A stretch of 64,000 nucleotides of DNA from Myxococcales bacterium (GTDB lineage Bacteria; Myxococcota_A; Polyangia; Polyangiales; Polyangiaceae), in NCBI GenBank assembly GCA_016720545.1, contig JADKKK010000018.1, positions 62,001 to 126,000 on the forward strand, in the 5' to 3' direction. The notes beneath the pieces are model-generated. The model had not been told where the DNA came from and did not search any database. It worked only from the letters and a program-made list of their open reading frames with translations. This document shows positions 33,643 through 41,851 of the stretch, one piece after another. Within the stretch, counting starts at the first letter, position 1, and each line of letters begins with the position of its first letter. The position numbers and the translations under genes were made by a program.

Positions 33643-34887
33643 CTACGCTCCGAGCTCCTCGTCTTCCATCGGGCCAAGATCTTCGCCCGAGAGCACGAAG
33701 AACGCCTCGCCGTAGCTCTCGAGCAGCGACAGCGCGTTGTCCATGTCTTCCTGCGTGTGCCCACGCGTCACGTTCACGCGGAGGCGCTCTTCGCCGAGCT
33801 TCACCCCCGGGTAGGTGATGGGCACCATGAGGACGCCGCACTCGAGGAGCGCCACGTGCATGAAGAGGGTCTTGCGCTCGTCGCGGCACATGACCGGCAT
33901 GATGTGCGTGTTGCTCGCGCCGAGATCGAAGCCGATGCCGGTGAGTCTGCCGCGCATGTAGTCCGACTTCTGGTGCAGCTCGCGCACCATCGCCGGCCCG
34001 TCGGCCTCCAGCATGTCGAGGATGGTGCTCGCCGCGGCGACGATGGGGATCGGCAGCGACGCGCTGAAGAGGAAGCTCCGCGCGTTGTGCTTGACGAGGT
34101 CGATGATGACCTCGTCGGCGAGCAAGATGCCGCCGATGCCACCGAACGTCTTGGAGAACGTCGACACCACGATGGGCACACGTCCGAGCAGGCCGTCGGC
34201 CTCGAGGATGCCGGTACCCCGCTCGCCGAGCGTGCCGGTCCCGTGGGCGTCGTCCACGATGAGGACGGCGTCGTAGCGGTCGCAGATCTCCACGAACTCC
34301 TTGAGGTGCGCGCGGTCGCCGTCGAGCGAGTACACGCCCTCGACCAGCACGATGGCGTTCTTCCGCTCGCGCGTCTTTAGGATGCGCTCCAGGCTCCGCG
34401 CCGAGTTGTGGTTGAAGAAGCGAACCTCCGGCGCCTTCCCCGGTACGCCCGCCGCGAGGAACGTGCCGTCGAGGATGCAGGCGTGGCTGAAGCTGTCGAG
34501 GATGAGCGTCGTGTCACTGTCGGCGAGCGCCATCAGCGTGCCGAGCATGGCCTGATAGCCGGTCGTGAACACGAGGCAGCTCTCGAACCCGAACCACTTC
34601 GCGAGGCGCCGCTCGAGGTCGACGTGCTCCACCGTGGTCGCCTGCACTCGTGAGCTCGACAGACCGCACGCGTACTTCTCGACCGCGCGGATCGCCGCCT
34701 CCTTCACCTTCGGGTGATTCGTGAGGCCGAGGTAGTCGTTCGAGCTGAAGTTGACGATCGGCTTGCCATCGATCTGCGTGTGGAGTCCGCCGGTCTCGAA
34801 GGGGCGAAAGTAGGGGTAGACCTGCTTCTTGCGGGCGAGGTTGACGCGCGCGAGCTCGGCCTTCGCTTTGTCGTGGATGAAGCTCAA
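33643..34887 (-). CDS. alpha-oxoamine synthase (PLP-dependent, AONS/KBL/SPT family)
   Basis: 414 aa. Family blocks: PIVNFSSNDYLGLTNHPKVK, LAKWFGFESCLVFTTGYQAM, DSFSHACILDG (cofactor-stacking His), LVEGVYSLDGD, LIVDDAHGTGTLG (Asp of PLP pocket) and VVSTFSKTFGGIGG with the Schiff-base lysine. Members condense an amino acid with an acyl-CoA or acyl-ACP (8-amino-7-oxononanoate synthase, 2-amino-3-ketobutyrate ligase, serine palmitoyltransferase). Start: a TTG at 34887 is preceded at 4 nt by AAGGAG, and the peptide upstream to 34983 is Pro/Arg-rich, so TTG is chosen. It is convergent with and directly abuts the ACP domain, which suggests an acyl-ACP donor. Exact substrate unresolved. Confidence 0.88.
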   Translation of the reverse strand: MSFIHDKAKAELARVNLARKKQVYPYFRPFETGGLHTQIDGKPIVNFSSNDYLGLTNHPKVKEAAIRAVEKYACGLSSSRVQATTVEHVDLERRLAKWFGFESCLVFTTGYQAMLGTLMALADSDTTLILDSFSHACILDGTFLAAGVPGKAPEVRFFNHNSARSLERILKTRERKNAIVLVEGVYSLDGDRAHLKEFVEICDRYDAVLIVDDAHGTGTLGERGTGILEADGLLGRVPIVVSTFSKTFGGIGGILLADEVIIDLVKHNARSFLFSASLPIPIVAAASTILDMLEADGPAMVRELHQKSDYMRGRLTGIGFDLGASNTHIMPVMCRDERKTLFMHVALLECGVLMVPITYPGVKLGEERLRVNVTRGHTQEDMDNALSLLESYGEAFFVLSGEDLGPMEDEELGA

Positions 34888-35187
34888 GGGGCTCCTTGGG
34901 GGCGCCGGGCCGGCGCGGGAGGGGTTCGGGGACCGGGTGGGCGCCGCAGCGCGAGAGGAAGGCGAGCGCGGACGAGCGCGCACGCGCGCGGTACTTACAC
35001 GAAACGTGCCGCACAGGGTCGATTTCTGGGGGGCGGAATTGCTGGAGGCTTCTGCGAGCGGCGTTGTAAAACGATGCGCGCGCCGCGAACCAAGCGACGC
35101 ACTCTTCGCCCCCCGCGTCGCCCCCGCGTCGCCCCCCGCGTCCCGCGCTTCGCGCCTGCCCCGACCGAAGGAAGACCCACCATCGCC
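34888..35187. other. 300-bp divergent spacer without a gene
   Basis: Lies between the oxoamine synthase and a lipoprotein gene, so it should contain promoters in both directions. The plus strand has TGTAAAAC near 35066-35072, a possible -10, and a GC-rich stretch around 35107-35140 where CCCCCGCGTCG-like units repeat three times. No hairpin terminator or RNA gene was seen. Confidence 0.4.
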
Positions 35188-35700
35188 ATGAAGAAGCCCC
35201 TGCCCACGATCGCCGTCGCGCTCGCCGCCGCCGTCGCGCTCGCCTCGTTCCCTGCGTGCAGCAAGGACAAGCCGCAGTTCGCGGACGCCGCCGCCGCCGC
35301 CGAGAAGAAGCTCGAAGAGAAGAAGGCCCTGGGCGACAACGCCCCCAAGGAAGTCGAAGGCAAGAAGCTCAACGCCTTCTTCCCCGAGACGCTCGAAGGC
35401 GGCAAGCGGACCTTCACCACCGAGAAGCCCGGCTATGTCGAGGCGAAGTACGCGAAAGACGGGGCAGACCTATGCACAGTGACCATCGCCGACCTGGTCG
35501 ACAACGCCGACTCCAAGGAGAAGTACGCGAAGTCGACGGAGAAGGTGGCGGGCTCTCCGGTCATCACCTTCGGGAAGAAGCAGAGCATGCTGCTCGTGAA
35601 GGAGCGCTATCAGGTGAAAATCATCAGCGACACTCTGTCCCACGATCAGCGCAAGGCGCTGCTCGAGAAGATCGACCTCAAGGGGGTCGCTGGCCTCTGA
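35188..35700 (+). CDS. small lipoprotein of unknown function
   Basis: 170 aa. Signal peptide ending in lipobox SFPAC. The mature protein begins with a charged coiled segment (DAAAAAEKKLEEKKALGDNA), followed by an alpha/beta region, NAFFPETLEGGKRTFTTEKP, then CTVTIADLVDNADSKEKYAK and VITFGKKQSMLLVKERYQVK, a pattern common in small periplasmic lipoproteins of unknown function. ATG 35188 was chosen because it begins directly at the signal peptide; the longer frame to 34714 runs antisense through the neighbour. Two more genes follow on the same strand at 49- and 2-nt gaps. Confidence 0.75.
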   Translation: MKKPLPTIAVALAAAVALASFPACSKDKPQFADAAAAAEKKLEEKKALGDNAPKEVEGKKLNAFFPETLEGGKRTFTTEKPGYVEAKYAKDGADLCTVTIADLVDNADSKEKYAKSTEKVAGSPVITFGKKQSMLLVKERYQVKIISDTLSHDQRKALLEKIDLKGVAGL

Positions 35701-35749
35701 GCCCGCGCGCGCGCGCCTTCTTCCTCCTCCCACGCAGATCAGGAACCCC

Positions 35750-36637
35750 ATGACCCACAACCTCGAAGAGCTGCTCTCGTCCCTCCCCGAGTCGAACATG
35801 ACCGTTCGACTGCTCAACTTTCTTGACTACCTCGTCCCGGGGGAGTGGAACAACATCACGAGCCTGCATCTGGCCGTGCGCGAGGCCACGGGCGAGACCG
35901 ACGAGGACGTCCTCGGCGCGGTCGCCGGTCGCGCGATCGAGCTCTACATGGACGAGTCCACGGGCTACCAGAGCGCCGTCGGGCTCTATTCGATGGTCGA
36001 CTCGGCGTCCACCTTCGCGGGCTTCACCTCGATGGCCGCCAAGCTCGGCGAAGACGTCGAGTGGCTCGGGTTCCTCGAGTCCGTCACCCCGAAGCTCGAG
36101 ACCACGCAAGCGATCGACGCGGGGCTCAAGCTCGCGTGCGAGCTCGGCGCCTTCTGCATGACCAACGGCCTCCCGGGCGACAGCATCGGAGACTTCATGG
36201 GCGCGGTCGCCAGCTCCGCGAAGGAGGACAAGATGCGCCTCGCGGCGTGGATCACGTGCGACTGCTTTCTGCCGCTCGGGCCCGACTTCATGCAGAAGAT
36301 CATCGAGACCACCGAGCGCGCGAGCGAGAGCGATTTCATGCAGAGCGGGCTCTTTCAGCGGGTGGCGAGCCTCCTCCCTGGGGGCGGACTCGACGAGAAG
36401 AAGCAGCTCGTCGGCGAGAACATCCGCGCGGCGGAGGGCTACGTGAACGGCTTCGTCGCCGAGCGCGGCCTGAGCCACGACGGCGTGATCTCGCGGGTGA
36501 AGGAGTTCCTCGACGTCAACGAGGACCGCCTCGACTACGCGTCGGCGATCCTCGACATGTCCACCAACGTGTTCCTCCACACAGGCACGCAGTCGGTCGC
36601 GCGGCGATGCATCACCCGCGCCTACGGCGAGATCTGA
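35750..36637 (+). CDS. conserved-looking cytoplasmic protein of unknown function
   Basis: 295 aa, acidic, no signal peptide or membrane segment. Mostly helical with recurrent motifs (LLNFLDYLVPGEWNNITSLH, GRAIELYMDESTGYQSAVGL, FMTN/FMQS-type segments, VKEFLDVNEDRLDYASAILD). The composition is ordinary and its codon use matches neighbours. I do not recognise a family. It lies between a lipoprotein and an isopenicillin N synthase-like oxygenase and its stop is 2 nt before the latter's probable GTG, so co-translation is likely. Confidence 0.7.
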   Translation: MTHNLEELLSSLPESNMTVRLLNFLDYLVPGEWNNITSLHLAVREATGETDEDVLGAVAGRAIELYMDESTGYQSAVGLYSMVDSASTFAGFTSMAAKLGEDVEWLGFLESVTPKLETTQAIDAGLKLACELGAFCMTNGLPGDSIGDFMGAVASSAKEDKMRLAAWITCDCFLPLGPDFMQKIIETTERASESDFMQSGLFQRVASLLPGGGLDEKKQLVGENIRAAEGYVNGFVAERGLSHDGVISRVKEFLDVNEDRLDYASAILDMSTNVFLHTGTQSVARRCITRAYGEI

Positions 36638-36639
36638 CC

Positions 36640-37755
36640 GTGACCGAGGCCGCTGACGATCTGCAGGTCGCCCCCCTCCCGATTCCCACGGTCGACCTCG
36701 CCGACCTCGCGGACGGCGCCGACCCGGCGCGCCGCCTCGAGGCCCTCGCCGCGCTCCGCCGGGGCTTCGGCGAGCTCGGGCTCGTGTACGTGCGCGGGCA
36801 CGGGGTCGGGCCGATGGCGGGCCTGTACGACCGGTTCGTCGACTTCACCGCGCGACCCGCGGCCGAGAAGGAGGTCTACAACCGAAAGGACCTTTACTAT
36901 CAGCGCGGCTGGACGCCCCCGAACACCGAGCAGGCCGTGGTGGCGGGTGGCCAGCCCGACTTCAAGGAGTGCTGGTTCGCTACGCCGACTCCGATGCCCC
37001 CGGAGCTGCAGGTGCAGTTCCCCGAGGTCTACGCCGACAACGTGTGGCCCGAGGGCGATCCGGTGTTCCCCGAGATTTGCCAGGCGCGCGGCGCCGAGCT
37101 TCACCGGGTGGGCCTCGCGCTCGTGCGGGGCGCCGCGGAGGCGCTCGGGCTCCCGGCGGACGCGCTCGCCGCGCTGTGTGAGGGGGGGCCTCACATTTTC
37201 CGCCTGCTCCGCTACCTGCCGCTGACGACCGAGCAGGTGGAGCAGAAGGTCTTGTGGGGCGAGGAGCACACCGACTTCAACCTCCTCACGCTCCTCCCCG
37301 GCGGTCGGTTCCACGACCCCGAGGGGCGGGTGGCGAGCCCTCCGAGCGCGCGGAGCGGCCTCTACCTGCGCACGCGGGGCACCCCGGCGCACCCGAGCGG
37401 CAGGATGGTGCGCGGGACCGCGCCCGAGGGCTGCATCGTCGCTCAGGTCGGCCAGCAGCTCGAGATGCTCACGGGGGGCGCCTTCTTGGCCACCCCTCAC
37501 GTGATCACGGCTCCGGATCAGCCGGGGTGGTCACGGCTCTCCGCGGCGCACTTCGTCCACGTCCACGCGCACACGACGCTCTTCCCGTTGCCGCCGTTCC
37601 GCACGCCCGAGACCGAGCGCGCGTACAGCCCGCCCGTCCTCGCCGGGACCTACGGTCTGAAGACGCTCGTCGACATCGGCCTCGCCCCGGCGAGCGCGCT
37701 CGCGTCCCTCGGGTACCGGCACTACGACCGCCTCGCGAAGCTGCGCGAGCGCTGA
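36640..37755 (+). CDS. isopenicillin N synthase-like Fe(II)/2-oxoglutarate-type oxygenase
   Basis: 371 aa. The double-stranded beta-helix signature is present: metal ligands in HTDFNLLTLL (H-x-D) and a distal His in ATPHVITA, followed by an RLS (R-x-S) near RLSAAHFVHVH. N-terminal DIOX_N-like region: IPTVDLADLADG, LRRGFGELGLVYVRGHGV, FVDFTARPAAEKEVYNRKDL. The family couples Fe(II) and usually 2-oxoglutarate to hydroxylation, desaturation or ring closure of a small molecule. GTG 36640 is the likely start, 2 nt after the previous stop; ATG 36607 is an alternative that overlaps it. A MITE-like element begins 55 nt downstream. Confidence 0.82.
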   Translation: MTEAADDLQVAPLPIPTVDLADLADGADPARRLEALAALRRGFGELGLVYVRGHGVGPMAGLYDRFVDFTARPAAEKEVYNRKDLYYQRGWTPPNTEQAVVAGGQPDFKECWFATPTPMPPELQVQFPEVYADNVWPEGDPVFPEICQARGAELHRVGLALVRGAAEALGLPADALAALCEGGPHIFRLLRYLPLTTEQVEQKVLWGEEHTDFNLLTLLPGGRFHDPEGRVASPPSARSGLYLRTRGTPAHPSGRMVRGTAPEGCIVAQVGQQLEMLTGGAFLATPHVITAPDQPGWSRLSAAHFVHVHAHTTLFPLPPFRTPETERAYSPPVLAGTYGLKTLVDIGLAPASALASLGYRHYDRLAKLRER

Positions 37756-37810
37756 GCGCGGACCCTCCGCGCTTCGCGGAGCCGCTGTCACGGAGCCGAC
37801 CTCAGCTCTG

Positions 37811-38111
37811 CTAGTCCCCTGGAGTCGTGGTTCGTATCAGCAGTCCGGTCTTCGGTGTCATGCCGAGGAGCGAGGGGGTGCCCCGTTTTCGGCGGCGGCG
37901 GGCCCGTCCTCAACTCGGACGTCGTTCCGCGCGGTGGAGGCGGCGCTTTGCGCTCGGGGACAGTGGTTTCGGGTGTGACCGCGCGAGAACGCCGACCCTC
38001 GAACATGAGTATCCTCCCACCGCCGCCGAAAACGGGACACCCCCTCGCTCCCTTGTGGCGAAAGGCCGAGCCGCGCGACTTCTGGAAGGGATCACGCTTC
38101 CAGGAGACTAG
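37811..38111 (+). mobile_element. MITE-like element, copy 1 (IS630/Tc1-mariner type ends)
   Basis: 301 bp, bounded by CTAG on both sides. Terminal inverted repeats begin GTCCCCTGGA and end TCCAGGAGAC with further imperfect pairing to about 22 bp. Inside, a 31-nt arm (37868-37898) pairs with 38020-38050 with one mismatch, around a 121-nt loop. The same sequence recurs at 51215-51516 (same strand) and 54042-54342 (inverted) at well over 95 percent identity by eye. No ORF encodes a transposase, so it is non-autonomous. It fills most of the 415-bp gap between the oxygenase and the GntR gene; the remaining 59 bp hold a short hairpin (38127-38145). Confidence 0.85.
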
Positions 38112-38170
38112 GCGTCGTGCGCGGCGTGATCTTCACCGAAGATCATGACGGCCCTCCATTCCGGCTCCCT

Positions 38171-38887
38171 TCAGAGCGCGGCGAGGAGCTTGGGGCCGGC
38201 CCAGTCGTGGAACCCCGCGCAGAGGGACCGCACCGTCTCCGGGTCGCCGCGCTCTATCGTCGCGACGAGCATCGCCACGCCCTCGGCGTGCTGAGCGGGC
38301 GACGAACGAATGCTCGCGAACACGTGGGCGAGGTCGCGCACGGTCGACGCGTTCCAGTGGACGAACATCGTGTAAATGGGGTTGTGCGTCGCGGCCGCCG
38401 TCGCGAGACCGAACGCCAGCACCGCGGCCTCGAACGCCTCGGGGTCTCCCGCGGCCGCCGCCTCCTTCATGCCCTCGGCGGCGGCCTTGAGCGCGCGGAC
38501 GTCGGCGGGCTTGCGGCGCTGCGCCGCGAGCGAAAGCATCTCCATGTCGAGCAGGCGCCGCACCTCGAGCAGTCCCTTCAAGAACTCGCGGGAGACCCGC
38601 CCTTTGCGCGGCGTGAGGAACGTGGCGACCACGTCGGGGCTGAGCGACGCGCGCGGGTCGAGCACCACGGTGCCGCGTCGCCGCACCGGCCGCACGAGCT
38701 TGTGCACCTCGAGGAACTTCGTGGCCTCGCGGATGACGCTCCGGGCCACCCCGAACTCGCGCTCGAGCTCCTCCTCCTTCGGGAGGATCGAGCCTACGGC
38801 GACCTCGCCGCCCACGATCCGCGCCATCAGCTCGCGAGCGACCGCGTCGGCCTTGCGCCCGCCCTCGGGGGGGAGTCTCTTCACCAT
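38171..38887 (-). CDS. GntR-family transcriptional regulator with FCD (FadR-like) domain
   Basis: 238 aa. N-terminal winged helix: GSILPKEEELEREFGVARSV and IREATKFLEVHKLVRPVRRR, ending in GTVVLDP. The C-terminal half is an FCD helical bundle (LKGLLEVRRLLDMEMLSLAA, MKEAAAAGDPEAFEAAVLAF, THNPIYTMFVHWNAST, then a His-containing helix region AQHAEGVAMLVAT). FCD regulators bind small carboxylates or acyl-CoA; the ligand is not identifiable here. It is on the minus strand, 48 nt downstream of the PEGA gene's stop codon. The hairpin TGATCTTC/GAAGATCA at 38127-38145 lies beyond its 3' end and could be a terminator-like element. Confidence 0.88.
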   Translation of the reverse strand: MVKRLPPEGGRKADAVARELMARIVGGEVAVGSILPKEEELEREFGVARSVIREATKFLEVHKLVRPVRRRGTVVLDPRASLSPDVVATFLTPRKGRVSREFLKGLLEVRRLLDMEMLSLAAQRRKPADVRALKAAAEGMKEAAAAGDPEAFEAAVLAFGLATAAATHNPIYTMFVHWNASTVRDLAHVFASIRSSPAQHAEGVAMLVATIERGDPETVRSLCAGFHDWAGPKLLAAL

Positions 38888-38935
38888 CCGCCCAGCTTAG
38901 AGCGGACATATCGCCGCGTCTCGAAAAACCGTGGA

Positions 38936-40069
38936 TCAGAACGAGGTCGTAAGGACGCCGGGGCTCAGCGTCCCGGTCGGGACGTTGTCGTTCTTCGACG
39001 GCCGCGTCGCGAGGTAGACCGTGGTGCCCACGCCCGCGCCCACGACCGCGGCGCTCCCGAGCACGATGAGCCAGGTGGGCACGCCGGCGCTCTCGGCCTC
39101 GAGGGAGACCGGCAGCGTGCGGGTCTCGTCGTCGCGCAGCTGGACGTCCTGCTGGAAGGTCCGCCGGCCCTTCGCCGTGACGCGGACGAGGTAGCCGCCC
39201 GAGGGCAGCTTCATCCGGTGGTGACCGACCCCCACGGCCCGCCCGTCGACGAAGATGGCGGCGTCGGCCGGCGTCGCGTTCACGATGAGGGTGCCCTCGT
39301 GCCGCACGGCCACGAGCTGGAGCTTCACCGGCGTGGAGACCGTGGGTTTGCCCGACACGGTGATCGTGAGCTCCTGGAAGCCGGCCTTCTTCGCGGTGAT
39401 CTTGTGGGGGCCGAGGTCGGCGATGAGGGGCTCACCGGGCGACTCTACGGGCGCGCCGTCCACGAGGAGCTCGGCTCCGGGCTCGCTCACGTGGAAGACG
39501 AGCGTGGTCGTGAGGGCGGCGAAGGCGCTCGCGGCCTGATCGGCCTCGGCGCGATCGGTGGCCGTGAGGAGACCCCCGCCGAGGCTCTGGTAGCGCCGCA
39601 CGAGCCGCAGGGCGTCGGCGTACGAGTGCATGGTCTTGGCGCACGTCGCCATGTTCCAGAGCAGGCGCGGATCGGGGAACAGCTCGTACGCCGCTTGAAA
39701 CTTGTAGAATGCACCTTTTGCGTCGCCCAGCGCGAAGAGGCCCTTCGCGGCCTCGTACTCGCGGCGAGCGGGCGGCGAGAGGGTCTCGGAGATGCTCGGT
39801 GGGGTGGCAGCGCTCGGAGCTGCGGGCGCGGAGGGCGTCGACGAGGGCGTCGCCGAGGGCGTCGCCGAGGGCGTCGCCGAGGGGGCGGCCGCGGCCTTCG
39901 GTGCGCCGACGGGGGCGCGTGGCTTCGGCTTGGCGAGCGCGGGAGCGGTGGGGGCGGCGAGGACCAGGACCGCGAGCAGGCACGCCGCGAGGCGTCTCCC
40001 ACGGGGCACACGCGCTCGTGACTCGGCCGTGGGGCGAGAGTGGTCTGGTGCGTGCGAAGCCAAGGGCAT
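38936..40069 (-). CDS. secreted TPR + PEGA-domain protein with C-terminal membrane segment
   Basis: 377 aa. Signal peptide region LAACLLAVLVLAAPTAPALA, then a Pro/Ser/Thr/Ala spacer built of ATPS repeats. A TPR helical pair follows (YEAAKGLFALGDAKGAFYKF, LLWNMATCAKTMHSYADALR). Two PEGA-like segments, GAELLVDGAPVESPGEPL and GTLIVNATPADAAIFVDGRA, then a C-terminal hydrophobic segment WLIVLGSAAVVGAGVGTTVY. Such proteins usually sit in the periplasm as scaffolds or substrates of signalling kinases. ATG 40069 is listed; GTG 40009 nearer the signal peptide is a credible alternative. Divergent from the carboxylase operon. Confidence 0.82.
   Translation of the reverse strand: MPLASHAPDHSRPTAESRARVPRGRRLAACLLAVLVLAAPTAPALAKPKPRAPVGAPKAAAAPSATPSATPSATPSSTPSAPAAPSAATPPSISETLSPPARREYEAAKGLFALGDAKGAFYKFQAAYELFPDPRLLWNMATCAKTMHSYADALRLVRRYQSLGGGLLTATDRAEADQAASAFAALTTTLVFHVSEPGAELLVDGAPVESPGEPLIADLGPHKITAKKAGFQELTITVSGKPTVSTPVKLQLVAVRHEGTLIVNATPADAAIFVDGRAVGVGHHRMKLPSGGYLVRVTAKGRRTFQQDVQLRDDETRTLPVSLEAESAGVPTWLIVLGSAAVVGAGVGTTVYLATRPSKNDNVPTGTLSPGVLTTSF
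39834..39880. repeat. short 12-bp tandem repeat encoding SATP units
   Basis: Four near-identical units of GAGGGCGTCGCC on the plus strand, coding for Ser-Ala-Thr-Pro repeats in the spacer of the PEGA protein. In-frame, so unit changes only alter linker length. Confidence 0.8.
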
Positions 40070-40218
40070 GTCCGTCGGGATCCCGAGCGGGAGGATACGC
40101 CCTCGCGGTGGGCCTCGCTCCCGTTTTTTCTCGCGAGCGGCTCGGGGGAGGGGCGGCGCACGGTCGCGCGCTCAGACGCGCCGCGGTGCGCTACGGTGCG
40201 CATCGGAGGAAGCACAGC

Positions 40219-41832
40219 ATGCCGGTGGTGGAGACGAAGATCGATCCGAGCAGCGAGGCGTTTCGTCAGAACCGCGCCGACATGCTCGCCGAGATCGACA
40301 AGCTGCGCGCGATCGAGGGCAAGGTGCGTGAGACCGAGGCGCGCGCGCGCGACAAGTTTCACAAGCGAGGCCAGCTGCTCCCTCGCGAGAGGGTCGCGCT
40401 GCTGCTCGACCGCGGATCGCCGTTCCTCGAGCTGTCGACCCTCTGCGGACTCCGCTACCACGACGACAGCGACGGCTCCCTCGCGGGGGGGAACACCATC
40501 GTCGGCGTCGGCTACGTCTCCGGGGTGCGCGCGCTCGTCGTCGCGAACAACTCGGCCATCAAGGGCGGGACCATGTCGCCTTGGGGCGTGCAGAAGACCC
40601 TGCGCGCCCAGCGGATCGCCCTCGAGAACAAGCTGCCCATCGTCGTCCTGGTCGAGAGTGGCGGCGCGAATCTCCTCTACCAACAGGAGATCTTCGTCCC
40701 CGGCGGCGAGGCGTTCTACAACCAGGCCCGGCTCTCCGCCGCGGGGGTCCCGCAGATCTGCGTCGTACACGGCTCGAGCACCGCGGGCGGCGCGTACCTG
40801 CCGGGCCTCTCCGATTACGTGATCATGGTGCGCAACAAGGCGAAGGTGTTCCTCGCCGGGCCCCCGCTGCTGAAGGCCGCCACCGGCGAAATCGCGACCG
40901 ACGAGGACCTCGGCGGCGCCGAAATGCACTGCCAGGTCGCGGGCACCGCCGAGCTGCTCGCGGAAGACGACGCCGACGGCGTGCGCATCGCCCGGGAGGT
41001 GGTCGCGAAGCTGGGGTGGGCGCGCGTCGCCGCGGGCCGGCACGGGGAGGGCCGCCCGCCGCGGTATTCGCCCGAGGAGCTGTGCGGCGTGGTGCCCGTC
41101 GACTATCGCAAGCCGTACGACTGCCGTGAGGTCATCGCGAGGCTCGTCGACGGCTCCGAGTTTCTGGAGTTCAAGGCCCTCTACGACGGCCAAATCGTCT
41201 GTGGCCGCGCCGAGATCGACGGCCACCCGGTGGGCCTCATTGGCAACAACGGCCCCATCACGGAGCGCGGCTCGGTGAAGGCCGCGCAGTTCATCCAGCT
41301 CTGCTGCCAGGCGGACGTGCCCATCGTGTACCTCCAGAACATCACGGGGTACATGGTCGGCACGAAGGCCGAGCAGGCCGGCATCGTGAAGCACGGCTCG
41401 AAGATGATTCAGGCGGTCGCGAACGCCACCGTGCCGCAGCTCACGGTGGTGATCGGCGCCTCGTTCGGCGCGGGCAACTACGGCATGTGCGGCCGCGGCT
41501 TCGGCCCGCGGTTCATCTTCGCGTGGCCCAACTCGCGCACCGCCGTCATGGGAGGCGAGCAAGCGGCGCGGGTCATGTCGATCGTCATGGGGGAGAAAAT
41601 GGCGCGGCAGGGGAACCCGGTGGCGGAGTCGGTGCTCATGGAGATGGCGCAGCCGATCATCGACCAGTTCGACAAGGAGTCGCACGCGTGGAACTGCAGC
41701 GCCCGTCTCTTCGACGACGGGCTCATCGATCCGCGCGACACGCGCCGCGTGCTCGCGCTCACGCTGTCGATTTGCCGGGAGTCACGCGTGAGGGAGCTGT
41801 CGCACAGCACCTTCGGCGTGGCGCGCATGTGA
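40219..41832 (+). CDS. acyl-CoA carboxylase carboxyltransferase (beta) subunit, MCC/GCC type
   Basis: 537 aa. The start DPSSEAFRQNRADMLAEIDK, the RGQLLPRERVALLLDRGSPF block, IVLVESGGANLLYQQEIF, HGSSTAGGAYLPGLSDYVIM and the second crotonase domain (VGLIGNNGPITERGSVKAAQ, MVGTKAEQAGIVKHGSKMIQ, GASFGAGNYGMCGRGFGPRF) match carboxyltransferase subunits of methylcrotonyl/geranyl-CoA carboxylases. It transfers CO2 from carboxybiotin to an acyl-CoA. The ATG has GGAGGA 8 nt upstream. It precedes the biotin-carboxylase subunit by 19 nt, so the pair forms the holoenzyme; exact acyl-CoA cannot be read. Confidence 0.93.
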   Translation: MPVVETKIDPSSEAFRQNRADMLAEIDKLRAIEGKVRETEARARDKFHKRGQLLPRERVALLLDRGSPFLELSTLCGLRYHDDSDGSLAGGNTIVGVGYVSGVRALVVANNSAIKGGTMSPWGVQKTLRAQRIALENKLPIVVLVESGGANLLYQQEIFVPGGEAFYNQARLSAAGVPQICVVHGSSTAGGAYLPGLSDYVIMVRNKAKVFLAGPPLLKAATGEIATDEDLGGAEMHCQVAGTAELLAEDDADGVRIAREVVAKLGWARVAAGRHGEGRPPRYSPEELCGVVPVDYRKPYDCREVIARLVDGSEFLEFKALYDGQIVCGRAEIDGHPVGLIGNNGPITERGSVKAAQFIQLCCQADVPIVYLQNITGYMVGTKAEQAGIVKHGSKMIQAVANATVPQLTVVIGASFGAGNYGMCGRGFGPRFIFAWPNSRTAVMGGEQAARVMSIVMGEKMARQGNPVAESVLMEMAQPIIDQFDKESHAWNCSARLFDDGLIDPRDTRRVLALTLSICRESRVRELSHSTFGVARM

Positions 41833-41851
41833 GGGTGAGAGGACGATCCAG

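Noticed and set aside
37811..38111. protein-coding ORFs inside the MITE-like element
   Set aside because: Open frames exist on both strands of a GC-rich palindromic element, but none has a start with ribosome site or any domain, and they change between copies.
38127..38145. perfect 8-bp hairpin as an operator for the GntR/FCD regulator
   Set aside because: It lies beyond the 3' end of that gene and not in a promoter; more likely an RNA hairpin or chance.
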